Source of the DNA: UBA3951 sp050952125
GTDB lineage: Bacteria > Bacillota > Sulfobacillia > Fermentithermobacillales > Fermentithermobacillaceae
Direction of reading: 5' to 3'
Length of the DNA stretch: 64,000 bases
Assembly: GCA_050952125.1 (NCBI GenBank)
Contig: JBMNKK010000003.1
Coordinates: 434,001 to 498,000 of the forward strand
The position numbers and the translations under genes were made by a program. The notes beneath the pieces were generated by a model, which was not told the origin of the DNA, searched no databases, and worked only from the letters and a program-made list of their open reading frames with translations. Shown here piece by piece: positions 33,459-42,267 of the stretch (position 1 is the first letter of the stretch; the number at the start of each line of letters is the position of its first letter).

Positions 33459-33983
33459 ATGGGTGAGGTAGATAGGCGGAACCGGATTGCCGTGCTCACG
33501 GTCAGTGACAAAGGCTCCAGGGGTGAGCGCAAAGACATAAGCGGCGAGCTCGTCAAGGAACTGGTGAAAGACTTGGGCGTGATATCGGAGTACATTGTGG
33601 TGCCCGACGACTTTGAGGCGATAACCGGCACTCTGAAAACTCTCGCCGACGATTCGGGGATCGATCTGGTCCTCACCACGGGCGGCACCGGCTTTGGCCC
33701 GAGAGACGTCACTCCAGACGCCACGCTGGCCGTGATAGACAAAGAAGTGCCGGGGCTTCCTGAGGCGATGCGGGCAGAAGGCCTCAAACACACTCCCCGG
33801 GCAATGCTTTCGAGGGCGGTCGCGGGCATCCGCGGCAGGACCCTTATCGTGAACCTCCCCGGGAGTCCAAAGGGAGTATCGGAGAACCTCTCCGCGATAA
33901 TGCCGGCCCTCCCCCACGCTTTGGAGATCTTGCGCGGCGTGAGCGGCGAGTGCGCCGCACCAAATCCTTCCCGAGAGGAGTGA
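33459..33983 (+). CDS. mogA: Molybdopterin adenylyltransferase (MogA/MoaB family)
   Basis: A 174-residue protein that activates molybdopterin by adenylylation before MoeA inserts the metal. LTVSDKGSRGERKD at the N-terminus, LTTGGTGFGPRDVTPDAT with the MPT-binding TTGGTG and conserved Asp residues, and VNLPGSPKGVSENL identify the family. The start is ATG 33459 (GGGAG ten bases upstream) rather than the GTG nine bases earlier. It is the third gene of the Moco operon. No moaA/C/D/E genes are in the window, so pterin synthesis must be encoded elsewhere. Confidence 0.92.
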   Translation: MGEVDRRNRIAVLTVSDKGSRGERKDISGELVKELVKDLGVISEYIVVPDDFEAITGTLKTLADDSGIDLVLTTGGTGFGPRDVTPDATLAVIDKEVPGLPEAMRAEGLKHTPRAMLSRAVAGIRGRTLIVNLPGSPKGVSENLSAIMPALPHALEILRGVSGECAAPNPSREE

Positions 33984-34065
33984 TGGCTCAGATTGGACTG
34001 ACCATTATCTTTTCTGACGAGACCATTCGGAAGGATTCCTGCCACCCATAGTAGAAGCAGCCAAG

Positions 34066-34074
34066 TGGTACAAT
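34066..34074 (+). promoter_or_regulatory. Probable extended -10 promoter of the PEPCK gene
   Basis: TGGTACAAT (TGn plus TACAAT) lies 44 bases before the ATG at 34118 in an otherwise empty gap. An earlier in-frame ATG at 34073 overlaps this hexamer, which argues against that start. The -35 is weak. Confidence 0.45.
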
Positions 34075-34117
34075 GAGCTTGTACGTGTGCTTGCACCCAA
34101 CAAAGGAGGCATCTGCG

Positions 34118-35905
34118 ATGTATCCAGTACGCCATGAGAAGCTGAACCAGTGGGTTCGCGAAGTGGCGGAGCTTTGTGAGCCGGCAAACATCTACTGGTG
34201 TGACGGCAGCAAGGCCGAGTACGACACACTCATGTCTCAAATGGTCAAGAGCGGGATGGCGACTCCTCTGAAGAAGAGGCCAAATTGTCACCTGTTCAGA
34301 TCCGATCCCAACGACGTTGCCAGAGTTGAGTCCAGGACTTTCATCGGTACCGCCGAGAAAGACGAAGCCGGTCCCACCAACAACTGGGTCAACGCCGACG
34401 AACTGAAGAAGACCATGACCGGCCTCTACAAAGGCTGCATGCATGGCAGGACGCTCTACGTCATCCCCTTCTCAATGGGGCCCATCGGTTCGCCCATCTC
34501 CAGGCTGGGCGTTGAGATAACCGACAGCCCTTATGTAGTCTGCAACATGCACATTATGACCCGCGTGGGAACCAAGGTCATCGAGGCCTTAGGAACCGAC
34601 GGGGACTTCGTGAAGTGCCTCCACTCGGTCGGCGCTCCCCTTGAGCCCGGTGAGAAGGACAGCGTGTGGCCCTGCGCTCCCCTGGATCAGAAGTACATCA
34701 GCCACTTCCCTGAGTCGGACACCATATGGTCTTACGGCTCCGGTTACGGCGGAAATGCCCTCCTCGGGAAGAAGTGCTTCGCGCTTCGCATCGCTTCAAC
34801 CATCGCCCGCAGGGAAGGCTGGATGGCCGAGCACATGCTCATCTTGAGGCTGACCAGCCCCGAGGGCAAGCAGTATCACATCTGCGGCGCGTTCCCGTCG
34901 GCCTGCGGCAAGACCAATCTGGCCATGATCCACCCGACGATTCCCGGCTGGAAGGCTGAATGCCTCGGCGACGACATTTCGTGGATGAAGATCGGCCCCG
35001 ACGGAAGGCTGTACGCGATTAACCCCGAAGCCGGCTTCTTCGGAGTAGCTCCGGGGACCTCGTACAAGACCAACCCGTCGGCAATGGATACATTGAAGGA
35101 GAACACCATCTTCACCAACTGCGCGCTCACCGATGACGGTGACGTGTGGTGGGAGGGCATGGGACCCGCTCCCGAGCACGCTATTGACTGGAAGGGCAGA
35201 GATTGGGATCCCGGCAAGAACGAGCCCGCGGCTCATCCCAACGCCAGGTTCACCGCGCCCGCCAGGCAGTGCCCGGTCATCTGTCCGGATTGGGAGAAGC
35301 CCGAAGGCGTGCCCATCGACATCTTCATCTTCGGCGGCCGCCGCGCCAAGAACATCCCCTTGGTGACCGAGGCGTTCGACTGGGATCACGGCGTATTCCT
35401 AGGTGCCACCGCTTCATCCGAGACCACCGCGGCCAACCTCGGCGCCGTGGGCAATGTCAGGCGTGACCCGTTCGCCATGAAGCCGTTCTGCGGCTACAAC
35501 ATGGGCGATTACTTCGCGCACTGGCTCAAGATGGGCGACAGGCTCGGGAAGAATGCCCCCAAGATCTTCTATGTCAACTGGTTCAGAAAGAGCCCCGAGG
35601 GCAAGTTCCTTTGGCCCGGCTTCGGCGAGAACAGCCGCGTCCTAAAGTGGATGTGCGAGCGCGTCGACGGAAAGGCCAAGGCACAGGAGACGCCCATCGG
35701 CCTCCTTCCCACTCCGGATGCGCTGGATCTGTCCGGTCTCGACATCTCGCCTGAGAACATGGAGGAACTCCTCCGCGTTGATACTGAGGCTTGGAAGACC
35801 GAGATCGCGGATCTGGATGACCACTTCGGTCAGTTCGGCGACAGGCTGCCCAAGAGAATGGCGGAGCAGCTCGACGCCCTGAAGAAGAGGTTGGGAGATA
35901 AGTAG
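34118..35905 (+). CDS. pckG: Phosphoenolpyruvate carboxykinase (GTP)
   Basis: A 595-residue cytosolic enzyme that converts oxaloacetate and GTP to PEP, CO2 and GDP. The P-loop with the hallmark reactive cysteine of the GTP class is FPSACGKTNLAM (Cys263). YGSGYGGNALLGKKC, the metal-site region CLGDDISWM and FFGVAPGTSYKTNP are all present, and FIFGGRRAKNIPLV is the nucleotide-site motif. The start is ATG 34118 with AAAGGAGG eight bases upstream. It is a single gene followed by a good terminator. With GlpX further along, it indicates gluconeogenesis, or PEP/oxaloacetate balancing in an anaerobe. Confidence 0.96.
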   Translation: MYPVRHEKLNQWVREVAELCEPANIYWCDGSKAEYDTLMSQMVKSGMATPLKKRPNCHLFRSDPNDVARVESRTFIGTAEKDEAGPTNNWVNADELKKTMTGLYKGCMHGRTLYVIPFSMGPIGSPISRLGVEITDSPYVVCNMHIMTRVGTKVIEALGTDGDFVKCLHSVGAPLEPGEKDSVWPCAPLDQKYISHFPESDTIWSYGSGYGGNALLGKKCFALRIASTIARREGWMAEHMLILRLTSPEGKQYHICGAFPSACGKTNLAMIHPTIPGWKAECLGDDISWMKIGPDGRLYAINPEAGFFGVAPGTSYKTNPSAMDTLKENTIFTNCALTDDGDVWWEGMGPAPEHAIDWKGRDWDPGKNEPAAHPNARFTAPARQCPVICPDWEKPEGVPIDIFIFGGRRAKNIPLVTEAFDWDHGVFLGATASSETTAANLGAVGNVRRDPFAMKPFCGYNMGDYFAHWLKMGDRLGKNAPKIFYVNWFRKSPEGKFLWPGFGENSRVLKWMCERVDGKAKAQETPIGLLPTPDALDLSGLDISPENMEELLRVDTEAWKTEIADLDDHFGQFGDRLPKRMAEQLDALKKRLGDK

Positions 35906-35937
35906 GCCATAGAAATCCGAACTTGAGTACGAAACAG

Positions 35938-35978
35938 GAGGTCCCCGTCCCCCACCTGGAGCGCGGGGGCCTCTTTGT
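35938..35978 (+). terminator. Terminator after pckG
   Basis: GAGGTCCCCG (35938-35947) and CGGGGGCCTC (35964-35973) form a 10-base-pair stem with one G-U pair and a 16-base loop, followed by TTTGT. It begins 33 bases after the stop. Confidence 0.75.
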
Positions 35979-36078
35979 CGGGTCACTTGTCCTGAGCCTG
36001 AAACCTCACGCACAGATATGGGGTCTATTCCTAGGGAAGACGTTAGTCTGGCCTTGAGGCGGATGTGGAGGTGTTACG

Positions 36079-37008
36079 GTGGAACGTGGCAAGATCGTGT
36101 TTGCAGGGTTATTGATTCTAAGCGTCTGCCTGAACCTGTATGGTCTCGGCAGGATCAATGCCTTAACGGAAGAGATCCGGCAGTCCCGGCATGAAGTATC
36201 TCGCCTACAGCACTACATCGACTCCGGATTGGCTAGCGTGAGGAGTACTGTCGAAGGTATCCGTGAAGAAGAGCGATGGATGTCAAGGGTATCGGTCAGC
36301 CGGGGAGAGCCTTCAGGCAACTTGATGCCGGTGACGCTGACGTGGCAGCTCAAAGAGTGCCCTGTAAACGCCTCGGTGACGCTGTTCCTCAAGGGCCGCG
36401 ATGAACCTGACTTTACCCCTTACCCTGCCGAGAGTACCGGCGGAGGGGGTTTTAAGGTACAACTGGAGCACCCGATCCAGCCTGAACCGCAGGTGTCATT
36501 TACCTTCAGCACAGCAGGCACCTCCGGTTCAAACAAGCATGAGTCAGTCCTACCCGAGTCGGCGGCGGCGTACGTGACAGGCGGGTACGAGTACTATGTG
36601 ACCATGACAGATGGGCGCGAGATGCGAACTACAGGCGTCTCGTCACTGAGCATCGACCAACTGGGCTCAAACGTGGCGCCACCCGTTTCAGTGGACATTC
36701 AAGCAGACGAGGCCTACTCCTCATTCCTGGTTGGGGTCCACGAAACTCCAAAGCCTGACTCATATTTCTACCACCTGCAAGGGGTCTCTATCCGAGTGCT
36801 TTACGGCGGCGAAATCATCAAAGAAGTCGTCCTGGCGTCAGAGCGGACTATTGAGTCTCCGACGCCCGGGGGTAAGGTTCCGGTGTTTGAAGGCGTGCTG
36901 GAAGACTACCGGACACCCTCCGAGGTCTTGTTGGTACTCGATTACGGCTCCGGTGTGGCCACCGAAGTCCCTGTGAAATACCTGATGGATCCCGGGCGAT
37001 TCTTCTAA
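36079..37008 (+). CDS. Hypothetical protein with N-terminal membrane anchor and coiled coil
   Basis: A 309-residue protein. A single hydrophobic segment (VFAGLLILSVCLNLYGLG) at 7-24 would anchor it with the rest outside. Residues 28-66 look coiled-coil (INALTEEIRQSRHEVSRLQ). The remainder is beta-rich with Ig/fibronectin-like composition and no cysteines beyond one near 95. It starts with GTG behind GGAGGTG. I do not recognise a family. It stands between pckG and a predicted transporter with separate signals on both sides. Confidence 0.75.
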   Translation: MERGKIVFAGLLILSVCLNLYGLGRINALTEEIRQSRHEVSRLQHYIDSGLASVRSTVEGIREEERWMSRVSVSRGEPSGNLMPVTLTWQLKECPVNASVTLFLKGRDEPDFTPYPAESTGGGGFKVQLEHPIQPEPQVSFTFSTAGTSGSNKHESVLPESAAAYVTGGYEYYVTMTDGREMRTTGVSSLSIDQLGSNVAPPVSVDIQADEAYSSFLVGVHETPKPDSYFYHLQGVSIRVLYGGEIIKEVVLASERTIESPTPGGKVPVFEGVLEDYRTPSEVLLVLDYGSGVATEVPVKYLMDPGRFF

Positions 37009-37083
37009 CCAAGCGTACATCTCCTCATGATACTGATCGGACGCGGAGTCAACCCTACGCGGCCCCAATAGTATTGTTTGCAG

Positions 37084-37092
37084 TGCTATACT
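37084..37092 (+). promoter_or_regulatory. Probable extended -10 promoter of the membrane transporter gene
   Basis: TGCTATACT, a TGn-TATACT element 32 bases before the ATG at 37124. There is no good -35. Confidence 0.45.
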
Positions 37093-37123
37093 GGGAAGAA
37101 AAAAGGCCGCGAGGGACAATAAC

Positions 37124-38572
37124 ATGGCTGACTTGAACTCGAACCAAACATCGCTGCAGGAAACCCGTCCGGCTGCGCGGCGCGATCTATTCACAACGAT
37201 CCGCTTGGTAGCGTTCGCTGCCCTCTTGACCGTGATCGCCCTTATCCAATACACCCCTAACCAGACTCTCGTGACACTTGCCGGCCTACTGTCTTTTGGA
37301 GCCTTTCTGGCAGCAATTACGGGCTCCGACAAGACTTCCGTCATGTTGTCCTTTGGGCTGGTGGCGATCGGTTCGGTTCTGTTCGCAGTTGCCGGGGTCG
37401 ATCCCCTGACCGCGGTCATGAGCTTCAAAGAAAACGCGGGAGTGCTCTTGTTCATGGTACTGGTACCCCTGGTAGGGACCGTCATTGAACTGGGCGGCTA
37501 CACCGAGGCTCTGGGCGAGATCTCCAGAAATGTCCGAAAGCCGGCATACCTCTACGCCATCTCTCTATTTCTCGCATACTCTATCGGAGCAGTCCTGCTT
37601 AACGCCGCGATTGCCCTGATCTGGCCTGTGATGGCTCCCATAGTCAAGCGCATCGGAAAAGACCCCGCCGATTTTCTGGCATCAAGCCTGCCCAGAGGCT
37701 ACGATGCGTCTCTCCCGTGGACCCCCTCCAGCCCGGCAATGGCCACGGCCTTGGTCCTGACCGGAGCTCCATGGCCCTCCATATTCTGGCCCGGCATTCT
37801 GCTAAGTCTTGTGTTTCTTGCCTTCGCTGTAATAACCGAGTTGGGAGGCCCTTTGCTGAAGCAACCGGTCCACTTCGCCCCGGTCACACAAGGTTCCAGA
37901 GCAGAAGCCGAGACGGTCGAGGGTAAATTGACTACCCGCCAAGCTTGGAAGAAAGTTGCGGAGCTTGCCGTCGGCCTCGGTTCATTCATAGTAGCGATAG
38001 TCTTGCTGCAGACATGGGGGTGGACGGTGTTCCAGGCAATGGTGCCTTGCGTGTCGGTCACGGTGCTCTTGTGGGGCCTCCTGATCAGGAAACCCGGGGA
38101 AACGTGGGCAGCGGCGCGCACTTACTTTTCACAAAAGATGCCCGGGCTATCAAGCCAGTTCCTGCTCATGACTACTGCAGGGTTCATCGGTACCGCGCTC
38201 CGGGTGGCGCTGAAAGACGGCATCCCTGGCGTAAGCCTGACCTTTACTCCGAGCATCTGGGTCATAACCTTTGCTGCGTCCTTTATCGTCTGGGCGCTTT
38301 CGGCGGCGGGCATCCACTCCATCATAGGCATGACGATAGTATGCTCGATCATCGCTCCCTTCGCTCACGGAATAAGCCCGGTGCACCTGTGCCTCACATT
38401 GCTCTTGGGGTCGTCGCTTGGGTTCAACATATCCCCCGTCTCAGCCACGATACTCGTGACTTCATCCTGCGCAGGACGCAACTGCGTCGAGGTAGGGATC
38501 AAGAAACAGTGGAAGTTCGTCCTGGCCACATGGGTGGGCGGATCGATCTTGCTCAGCCTCCTCGGACTCTAG
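37124..38572 (+). CDS. Polytopic membrane transporter, probably ion-transporter superfamily
   Basis: A 482-residue protein with 12 or so hydrophobic helices in two halves. Each half contains a broken-helix-like stretch with Ser/Pro/Gly: SLPWTPSSPAMATALVLTGAP in the first half and GSSLGFNISPVSATILVTSS in the second. Such S-P-rich hairpins resemble the DASS/CitM/ArsB/TTT (ion transporter) superfamily, but no specific family signature is seen. The substrate could be an organic acid or cation. It stands alone with its own extended -10 promoter. Confidence 0.7.
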   Translation: MADLNSNQTSLQETRPAARRDLFTTIRLVAFAALLTVIALIQYTPNQTLVTLAGLLSFGAFLAAITGSDKTSVMLSFGLVAIGSVLFAVAGVDPLTAVMSFKENAGVLLFMVLVPLVGTVIELGGYTEALGEISRNVRKPAYLYAISLFLAYSIGAVLLNAAIALIWPVMAPIVKRIGKDPADFLASSLPRGYDASLPWTPSSPAMATALVLTGAPWPSIFWPGILLSLVFLAFAVITELGGPLLKQPVHFAPVTQGSRAEAETVEGKLTTRQAWKKVAELAVGLGSFIVAIVLLQTWGWTVFQAMVPCVSVTVLLWGLLIRKPGETWAAARTYFSQKMPGLSSQFLLMTTAGFIGTALRVALKDGIPGVSLTFTPSIWVITFAASFIVWALSAAGIHSIIGMTIVCSIIAPFAHGISPVHLCLTLLLGSSLGFNISPVSATILVTSSCAGRNCVEVGIKKQWKFVLATWVGGSILLSLLGL

Positions 38573-38669
38573 GGCTCTGCCAAAGGATACCCGCGCTTCC
38601 GTATCGAATACTGCGCCTGAATCGAAACGATATGACAGCCCCGTAGGGCAGTTGAAAGGAAGTGCATGT

Positions 38670-39164
38670 ATGGACGTTTTCGAAGCCATCGCGAACCGCA
38701 GGTCGATCCGCGCGTATAAGAACGAACCGGTGCCCGCTGAGTCTCTGGAGAGAATCCTGGAGGCCGCTCGCGTGGCTCCGACGGCCGCCAACCGCCAGGA
38801 GTTCAAATTCGTGGTCGTTACCGATGAAGGGATGCGAAAAGCCCTGGCCTCAGCCTGCAACAATCAGACTTTCGTAGGGGATGCCGGGGTCGTTATCGCC
38901 GCTTGCGCGATCAATCCAGAAAGGCGGTTCCACGCGGTTGACGTCGCTATCGCGGTCGATCACATGACGCTCGCCGCTCACGCCCTGGGACTCGGTACAT
39001 GCTGGATAGGAGCGTTCTCCGAAGAAAAGGTCAAGGAACTTCTCGGTATCCCCGAAGGCGTCAAGGTAGTGTGCGTGCTGCCGGTCGGCGTCCCCGCGAA
39101 GGAAGGCGTGATGAGAAGCCGCAAGGCAAAAGAGGACTTGTTCGTCAGCGACAAGTGGCAGTAG
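38670..39164 (+). CDS. Nitroreductase family protein
   Basis: A 164-residue FMN-dependent oxidoreductase. The N-terminal MDVFEAIANRRSIRAYKNEPVP (with the FMN-contacting RRSIR), the helix EAARVAPTAANRQEFKF, and GLGTCWIGAFSEEKVKELLGIPEG typify the small NfsA/NfrA-like group. It reduces nitro compounds, quinones or other acceptors with NAD(P)H. The start is ATG 38670 nine bases after AAGGA, in preference to the TTG 18 bases earlier. It converges with the MBL hydrolase gene. Confidence 0.92.
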   Translation: MDVFEAIANRRSIRAYKNEPVPAESLERILEAARVAPTAANRQEFKFVVVTDEGMRKALASACNNQTFVGDAGVVIAACAINPERRFHAVDVAIAVDHMTLAAHALGLGTCWIGAFSEEKVKELLGIPEGVKVVCVLPVGVPAKEGVMRSRKAKEDLFVSDKWQ

Positions 39165-39219
39165 AACGGCGGCCAGAGCGCCAGCAGTTGCTGCTCAAGC
39201 GTCGTGGGTTTGGGGCAAC

Positions 39220-40167
39220 TCAAGAAAGAGCGGTCCAGACCCTGAACAGGTTCTCCCTGTGAACCTCCTCATAGAACTCTCTGTCCCGGGGGCGCATGGA
39301 TGATAGAGAATTCATGACCTCCGGGAACGACTTCTTAAGCGAATATTCCGAGCCGAGCCTTTCGGGCGCTAAACCCTTCGACGCCGCGTCCTTTATGAGG
39401 CCCATGACCGTGCGGAGGTATTTGGCATTCCTCTTTAGGAGTTCAGGACCTGAGACTGCTCCGTGTCCCGGGATCACGGTCCTTGCCCGCGCTCCCCATT
39501 CCCTAAGACCTGATATCCAAGCGTTCAGCGAGCGCGGATCGCCTATTGAGGGAAAAGGATCTTCCACAGCATCGCCCGCGGCCAATACTCCGGTCGCGAC
39601 ATCATAACAGACGCAAGAGTCGGCTGTATGGCCGGGAAGGTGGTGAATCTCAATCCTGCGTTTGGAGGGCTCTCCGGTAAGCACGTGCTGCACGGGCTTG
39701 GTCGGCGGGCGCCTGGCGCCGCCGTTCACACGCCTTGAATCGCAGCCGGGGATGCAGTCGAGATCAACACCCATAGAGTTCGTGAAGGTAAGGCCGGGCA
39801 ACACGTACTGTCCGCCGCTGACAAGTTGAGGAGCTTTCCTCCTCACGTTGTCGAGTTCGGGGTGGGTTGCAGCCAGGAGCCTTCCGCGCGTGAACTCGTG
39901 AGCCACAACCACGGGAGTCTCGAAGGCCGTTGTCCCCAAGCAGTGGTCCCAGTCACCGTGCGTGTAAAAGACGAGCACTTTTCTGTCGCCTGCCATCTTC
40001 GAGAAAAGAGACATGTCCTCGGGATTGCACAATGTGTCCGCGACCAGTACGCTCCCGGGCGCGATGAACAGCACGCTGGTGACGCTGGGTCCGAAATGGC
40101 CCAAAGGACGTGAATAAACGAAAACACCCTCTTCAAGGCGCCGAAACGTAGGGTCGGATGCGGACAT
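39220..40167 (-). CDS. MBL-fold metallo-hydrolase
   Basis: A 315-residue metallo-beta-lactamase-fold protein. FYTHGDWDHCLG supplies the HxHxDH-like site, where the first His of the usual THxHxDH corresponds to H in YTHGDWDH. HHLPGHTADSCVCY, AAGDAVED and IPGHGAVSG give the later His and Asp ligands. It probably hydrolyses a thioester, phosphoester or lactone. It is separated from the glpX start-to-stop unit by about 70 bases on the same strand. Specific substrate not evident. Confidence 0.9.
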   Translation of the reverse strand: MSASDPTFRRLEEGVFVYSRPLGHFGPSVTSVLFIAPGSVLVADTLCNPEDMSLFSKMAGDRKVLVFYTHGDWDHCLGTTAFETPVVVAHEFTRGRLLAATHPELDNVRRKAPQLVSGGQYVLPGLTFTNSMGVDLDCIPGCDSRRVNGGARRPPTKPVQHVLTGEPSKRRIEIHHLPGHTADSCVCYDVATGVLAAGDAVEDPFPSIGDPRSLNAWISGLREWGARARTVIPGHGAVSGPELLKRNAKYLRTVMGLIKDAASKGLAPERLGSEYSLKKSFPEVMNSLSSMRPRDREFYEEVHRENLFRVWTALS

Positions 40168-40236
40168 CTGCAGGCCCCCTTGCGCGGATCTGAAAAGATC
40201 ACATTCTCTGTAAGGTTCGCTTCACTTGTCTTGACT

Positions 40237-41208
40237 TCAGTAAATATCGGGTTTCTTATCGAGGCGGTGAACGGCTTCGATGAACCTGACAGTTCCTGTG
40301 GTACCGCGCATCACCAGAGAGTGAGTGCGAGCTATGGGTCCGGAGTAGTGGACGCCTTTCAACAGCTCGCCGTCAGTGACCCCCGTTGCTGCAAAGAGCA
40401 CATCATCGCCTTTGACGAGGTCGTCCATGGTGAGCTTTTGCTTGATATCCCTTATACCCATTCGAGACGCCCGGCTGGTTTCCTCCGGCCTGGTCGGCCA
40501 AAGCCGGCCCTGCATTTCACCGCCGGCGCATCGAAGCGCCGCGGCAGACAATACGCCTTCCGGAGCGCCGCCTATCCCGGCCAGCACGTCAACTCCGGAA
40601 TCCTCAAATGCCACCGACAGAGCAGGGCTCAGGTCTCCATCAGGGATGAGCTTTATGCGGGCGCCCGCTTTTCGGACAGCGCCAATAAGGTCCTCGTTTC
40701 GAGGGCGCTCAAGGATCACCACAACCAAGTCCTTGACGTTCTTCCCGAGGGACTTCGCTACTTCCTTAAGGTTCTCTTCGATTGGCAGGTCGAGGTCTAT
40801 GCGGCCTGCCGCCTTGGGGCCGACTGCCAGTTTCTCCATGTACATATCCGGAGCATGAAGGAGACACCCTTCTTCAGCTACGGCAAGAACCGAGAGCGCC
40901 CGGGGCAAGCCCCTGGCCAGCACGTTAGTACCTTCCAACGGATCCACCGCGACATCCACAGTAGGTCCTCTGCCCGTTCCAACTCTCTCGCCTATGTACA
41001 GCATAGGCGCTTCGTCCATCTCGCCCTCGCCTATGACAATGGTGCCGTCAATCTCCACCGTGTTGAGTACCCCGCGCATTGCCCTGACCGCGGCGGCATC
41101 ACAGCCCTCTTTCTCGCCGGTGCCCATAAGACGCCCCGAAGCAAGAGCGGCAGCTTCCGTCACCCTCACAAACTCAAGAGCCAGTTGTCGTTCAATCTGC
41201 TCCCTCAA
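40237..41208 (-). CDS. glpX: Class II fructose-1,6-bisphosphatase GlpX
   Basis: A 323-residue Mg/Mn-dependent phosphatase that dephosphorylates fructose-1,6-bisphosphate (sometimes sedoheptulose-1,7-bisphosphate) in gluconeogenesis. TEAAALASGRLMGTGEKEGCDAA near the N-terminus, GTIVIGEGEMDEAPMLYIGE and VDVAVDPLEGTN give the metal and phosphate sites. GIGGAPEGVLSAAAL is the family glycine-rich motif. ATGVTDGELLKGV lies near the C-terminus. Together with pckG it provides both irreversible gluconeogenic steps visible here. Confidence 0.96.
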   Translation of the reverse strand: MREQIERQLALEFVRVTEAAALASGRLMGTGEKEGCDAAAVRAMRGVLNTVEIDGTIVIGEGEMDEAPMLYIGERVGTGRGPTVDVAVDPLEGTNVLARGLPRALSVLAVAEEGCLLHAPDMYMEKLAVGPKAAGRIDLDLPIEENLKEVAKSLGKNVKDLVVVILERPRNEDLIGAVRKAGARIKLIPDGDLSPALSVAFEDSGVDVLAGIGGAPEGVLSAAALRCAGGEMQGRLWPTRPEETSRASRMGIRDIKQKLTMDDLVKGDDVLFAATGVTDGELLKGVHYSGPIARTHSLVMRGTTGTVRFIEAVHRLDKKPDIY

Positions 41209-41332
41209 CGGTACACCTCCGGCGAAAGGCGAAAATCGCGTGAATCAATAGTAACACCTGCCTAGAACTGGGCGTCAAGGGCAAAAAGACTCCTATTAGA
41301 GAGATTTTGGCGTCTCTTGCCCAAAGTGCCGT

Positions 41333-42058
41333 TTACTTGGGCACGTATTCAGTGAGTTCCGATACTGTCTTCGCAGCTTCATTCTCAAACCGCAAAATCT
41401 GGTGAGGAGAGTCCTTAGCTATCCAGACTGCTTGCGAAAAACCTACAAGCTCAACGACATAACACTTGAGCTCGCCGAGCACGGTTGTTATCGTTTCCTC
41501 GCGAGTTACTTTGACGTCCACTGAAGCTACCGTGCCGGTTCGCGTGACGACATCCGTAAGGGTCGCCCTAAGGCCTTTCTTTAGGGGTAAGGCGCGCAGG
41601 ATCATTACCAGGGACTCGTTTTCAAAGTGCGGCCCCTCAGGAATATCTATCCTCGTGACCGGTACGTCGGGACTGCCCGCGGGCGGCTCAGGAGTAACTA
41701 TGGCCTCATCCATGGTATAGGTCGCGGTATAACCCGCCTTTGTGAGTTCTGTCTCCTGCAGAAACGAAACCGCTTCGGGCAGGAGGCTCCTGGGATCCAC
41801 CTTAACCCGGGCGATCTCACTGAAGCCTTCACCTCGGAGTTCAGAGACCAGAGCTATACCCGCCTCATCGGGATCAACCCGCATCTCCCACGTGGCCAAA
41901 ACCGTTCCATCCTGTGTTACTTGAAAGACGCTTTTCTCTCCGATTTCCCAAGGCGGCGTGACCGCAACTTCCTTCTTTGCGCAAGAAGTACCCAGAAGCG
42001 CCAGCGCTAAGAGGGCGCCAACGCACAGCAAGGTGCAGCGCCTTGTGATTCTTTTCAT
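41333..42058 (-). CDS. Hypothetical lipoprotein
   Basis: A 241-residue secreted lipoprotein. The signal peptide MKRITRRCTLLCVGALLALALLG ends in the lipobox LGTSC (Cys near residue 25, expected lipidation site). The mature part is beta-rich (ATWEMRVDPDEAGIALV, YTATYTMDEAIVTPEPP), resembling DUF3108-like or LolA-like beta structures, without a confident match. The start is ATG 42058 behind GGGGGT; the 39-codon extension to 42175 is unrelated sequence. It sits upstream of glpX on the same strand with a 124-base gap. Confidence 0.82.
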   Translation of the reverse strand: MKRITRRCTLLCVGALLALALLGTSCAKKEVAVTPPWEIGEKSVFQVTQDGTVLATWEMRVDPDEAGIALVSELRGEGFSEIARVKVDPRSLLPEAVSFLQETELTKAGYTATYTMDEAIVTPEPPAGSPDVPVTRIDIPEGPHFENESLVMILRALPLKKGLRATLTDVVTRTGTVASVDVKVTREETITTVLGELKCYVVELVGFSQAVWIAKDSPHQILRFENEAAKTVSELTEYVPK

Positions 42059-42197
42059 GGAAAGACCCCCAATCGGAGATGCCGTCACGCACATTCTAGC
42101 ACACGAAAGCGGGCCGGATTTCACCTGTGAGAGAGGTGATTCGCCGGAAGCCGTCAGGGGGAGCCCAAACCCCATCTACGAAAATTCAATATTACCC

Positions 42198-42226
42198 TTT
42201 ACATTTTCAAGTTCACGCTAGATAAT
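42198..42226 (+). promoter_or_regulatory. Promoter of the MFS transporter gene
   Basis: TTTACA and GATAAT are separated by exactly 17 bases, a good sigma-A-type promoter. Transcription would start near 42233, just at the in-frame ATG 42235, which supports the later GTG 42268 as the true start. Confidence 0.7.
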
Positions 42227-42267
42227 GTTCAACGATGGCTAGACTTCATAGCGAAAGAGGTATTATC

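Noticed and set aside
33098..34444. 448-codon frame on the minus strand across the Moco genes and pckG start
   Set aside because: It spans three real genes and their promoter in reverse, with no motif.
40180..41265. 361-codon frame antisense to glpX
   Set aside because: glpX is unambiguous; the antisense product has no recognisable fold.
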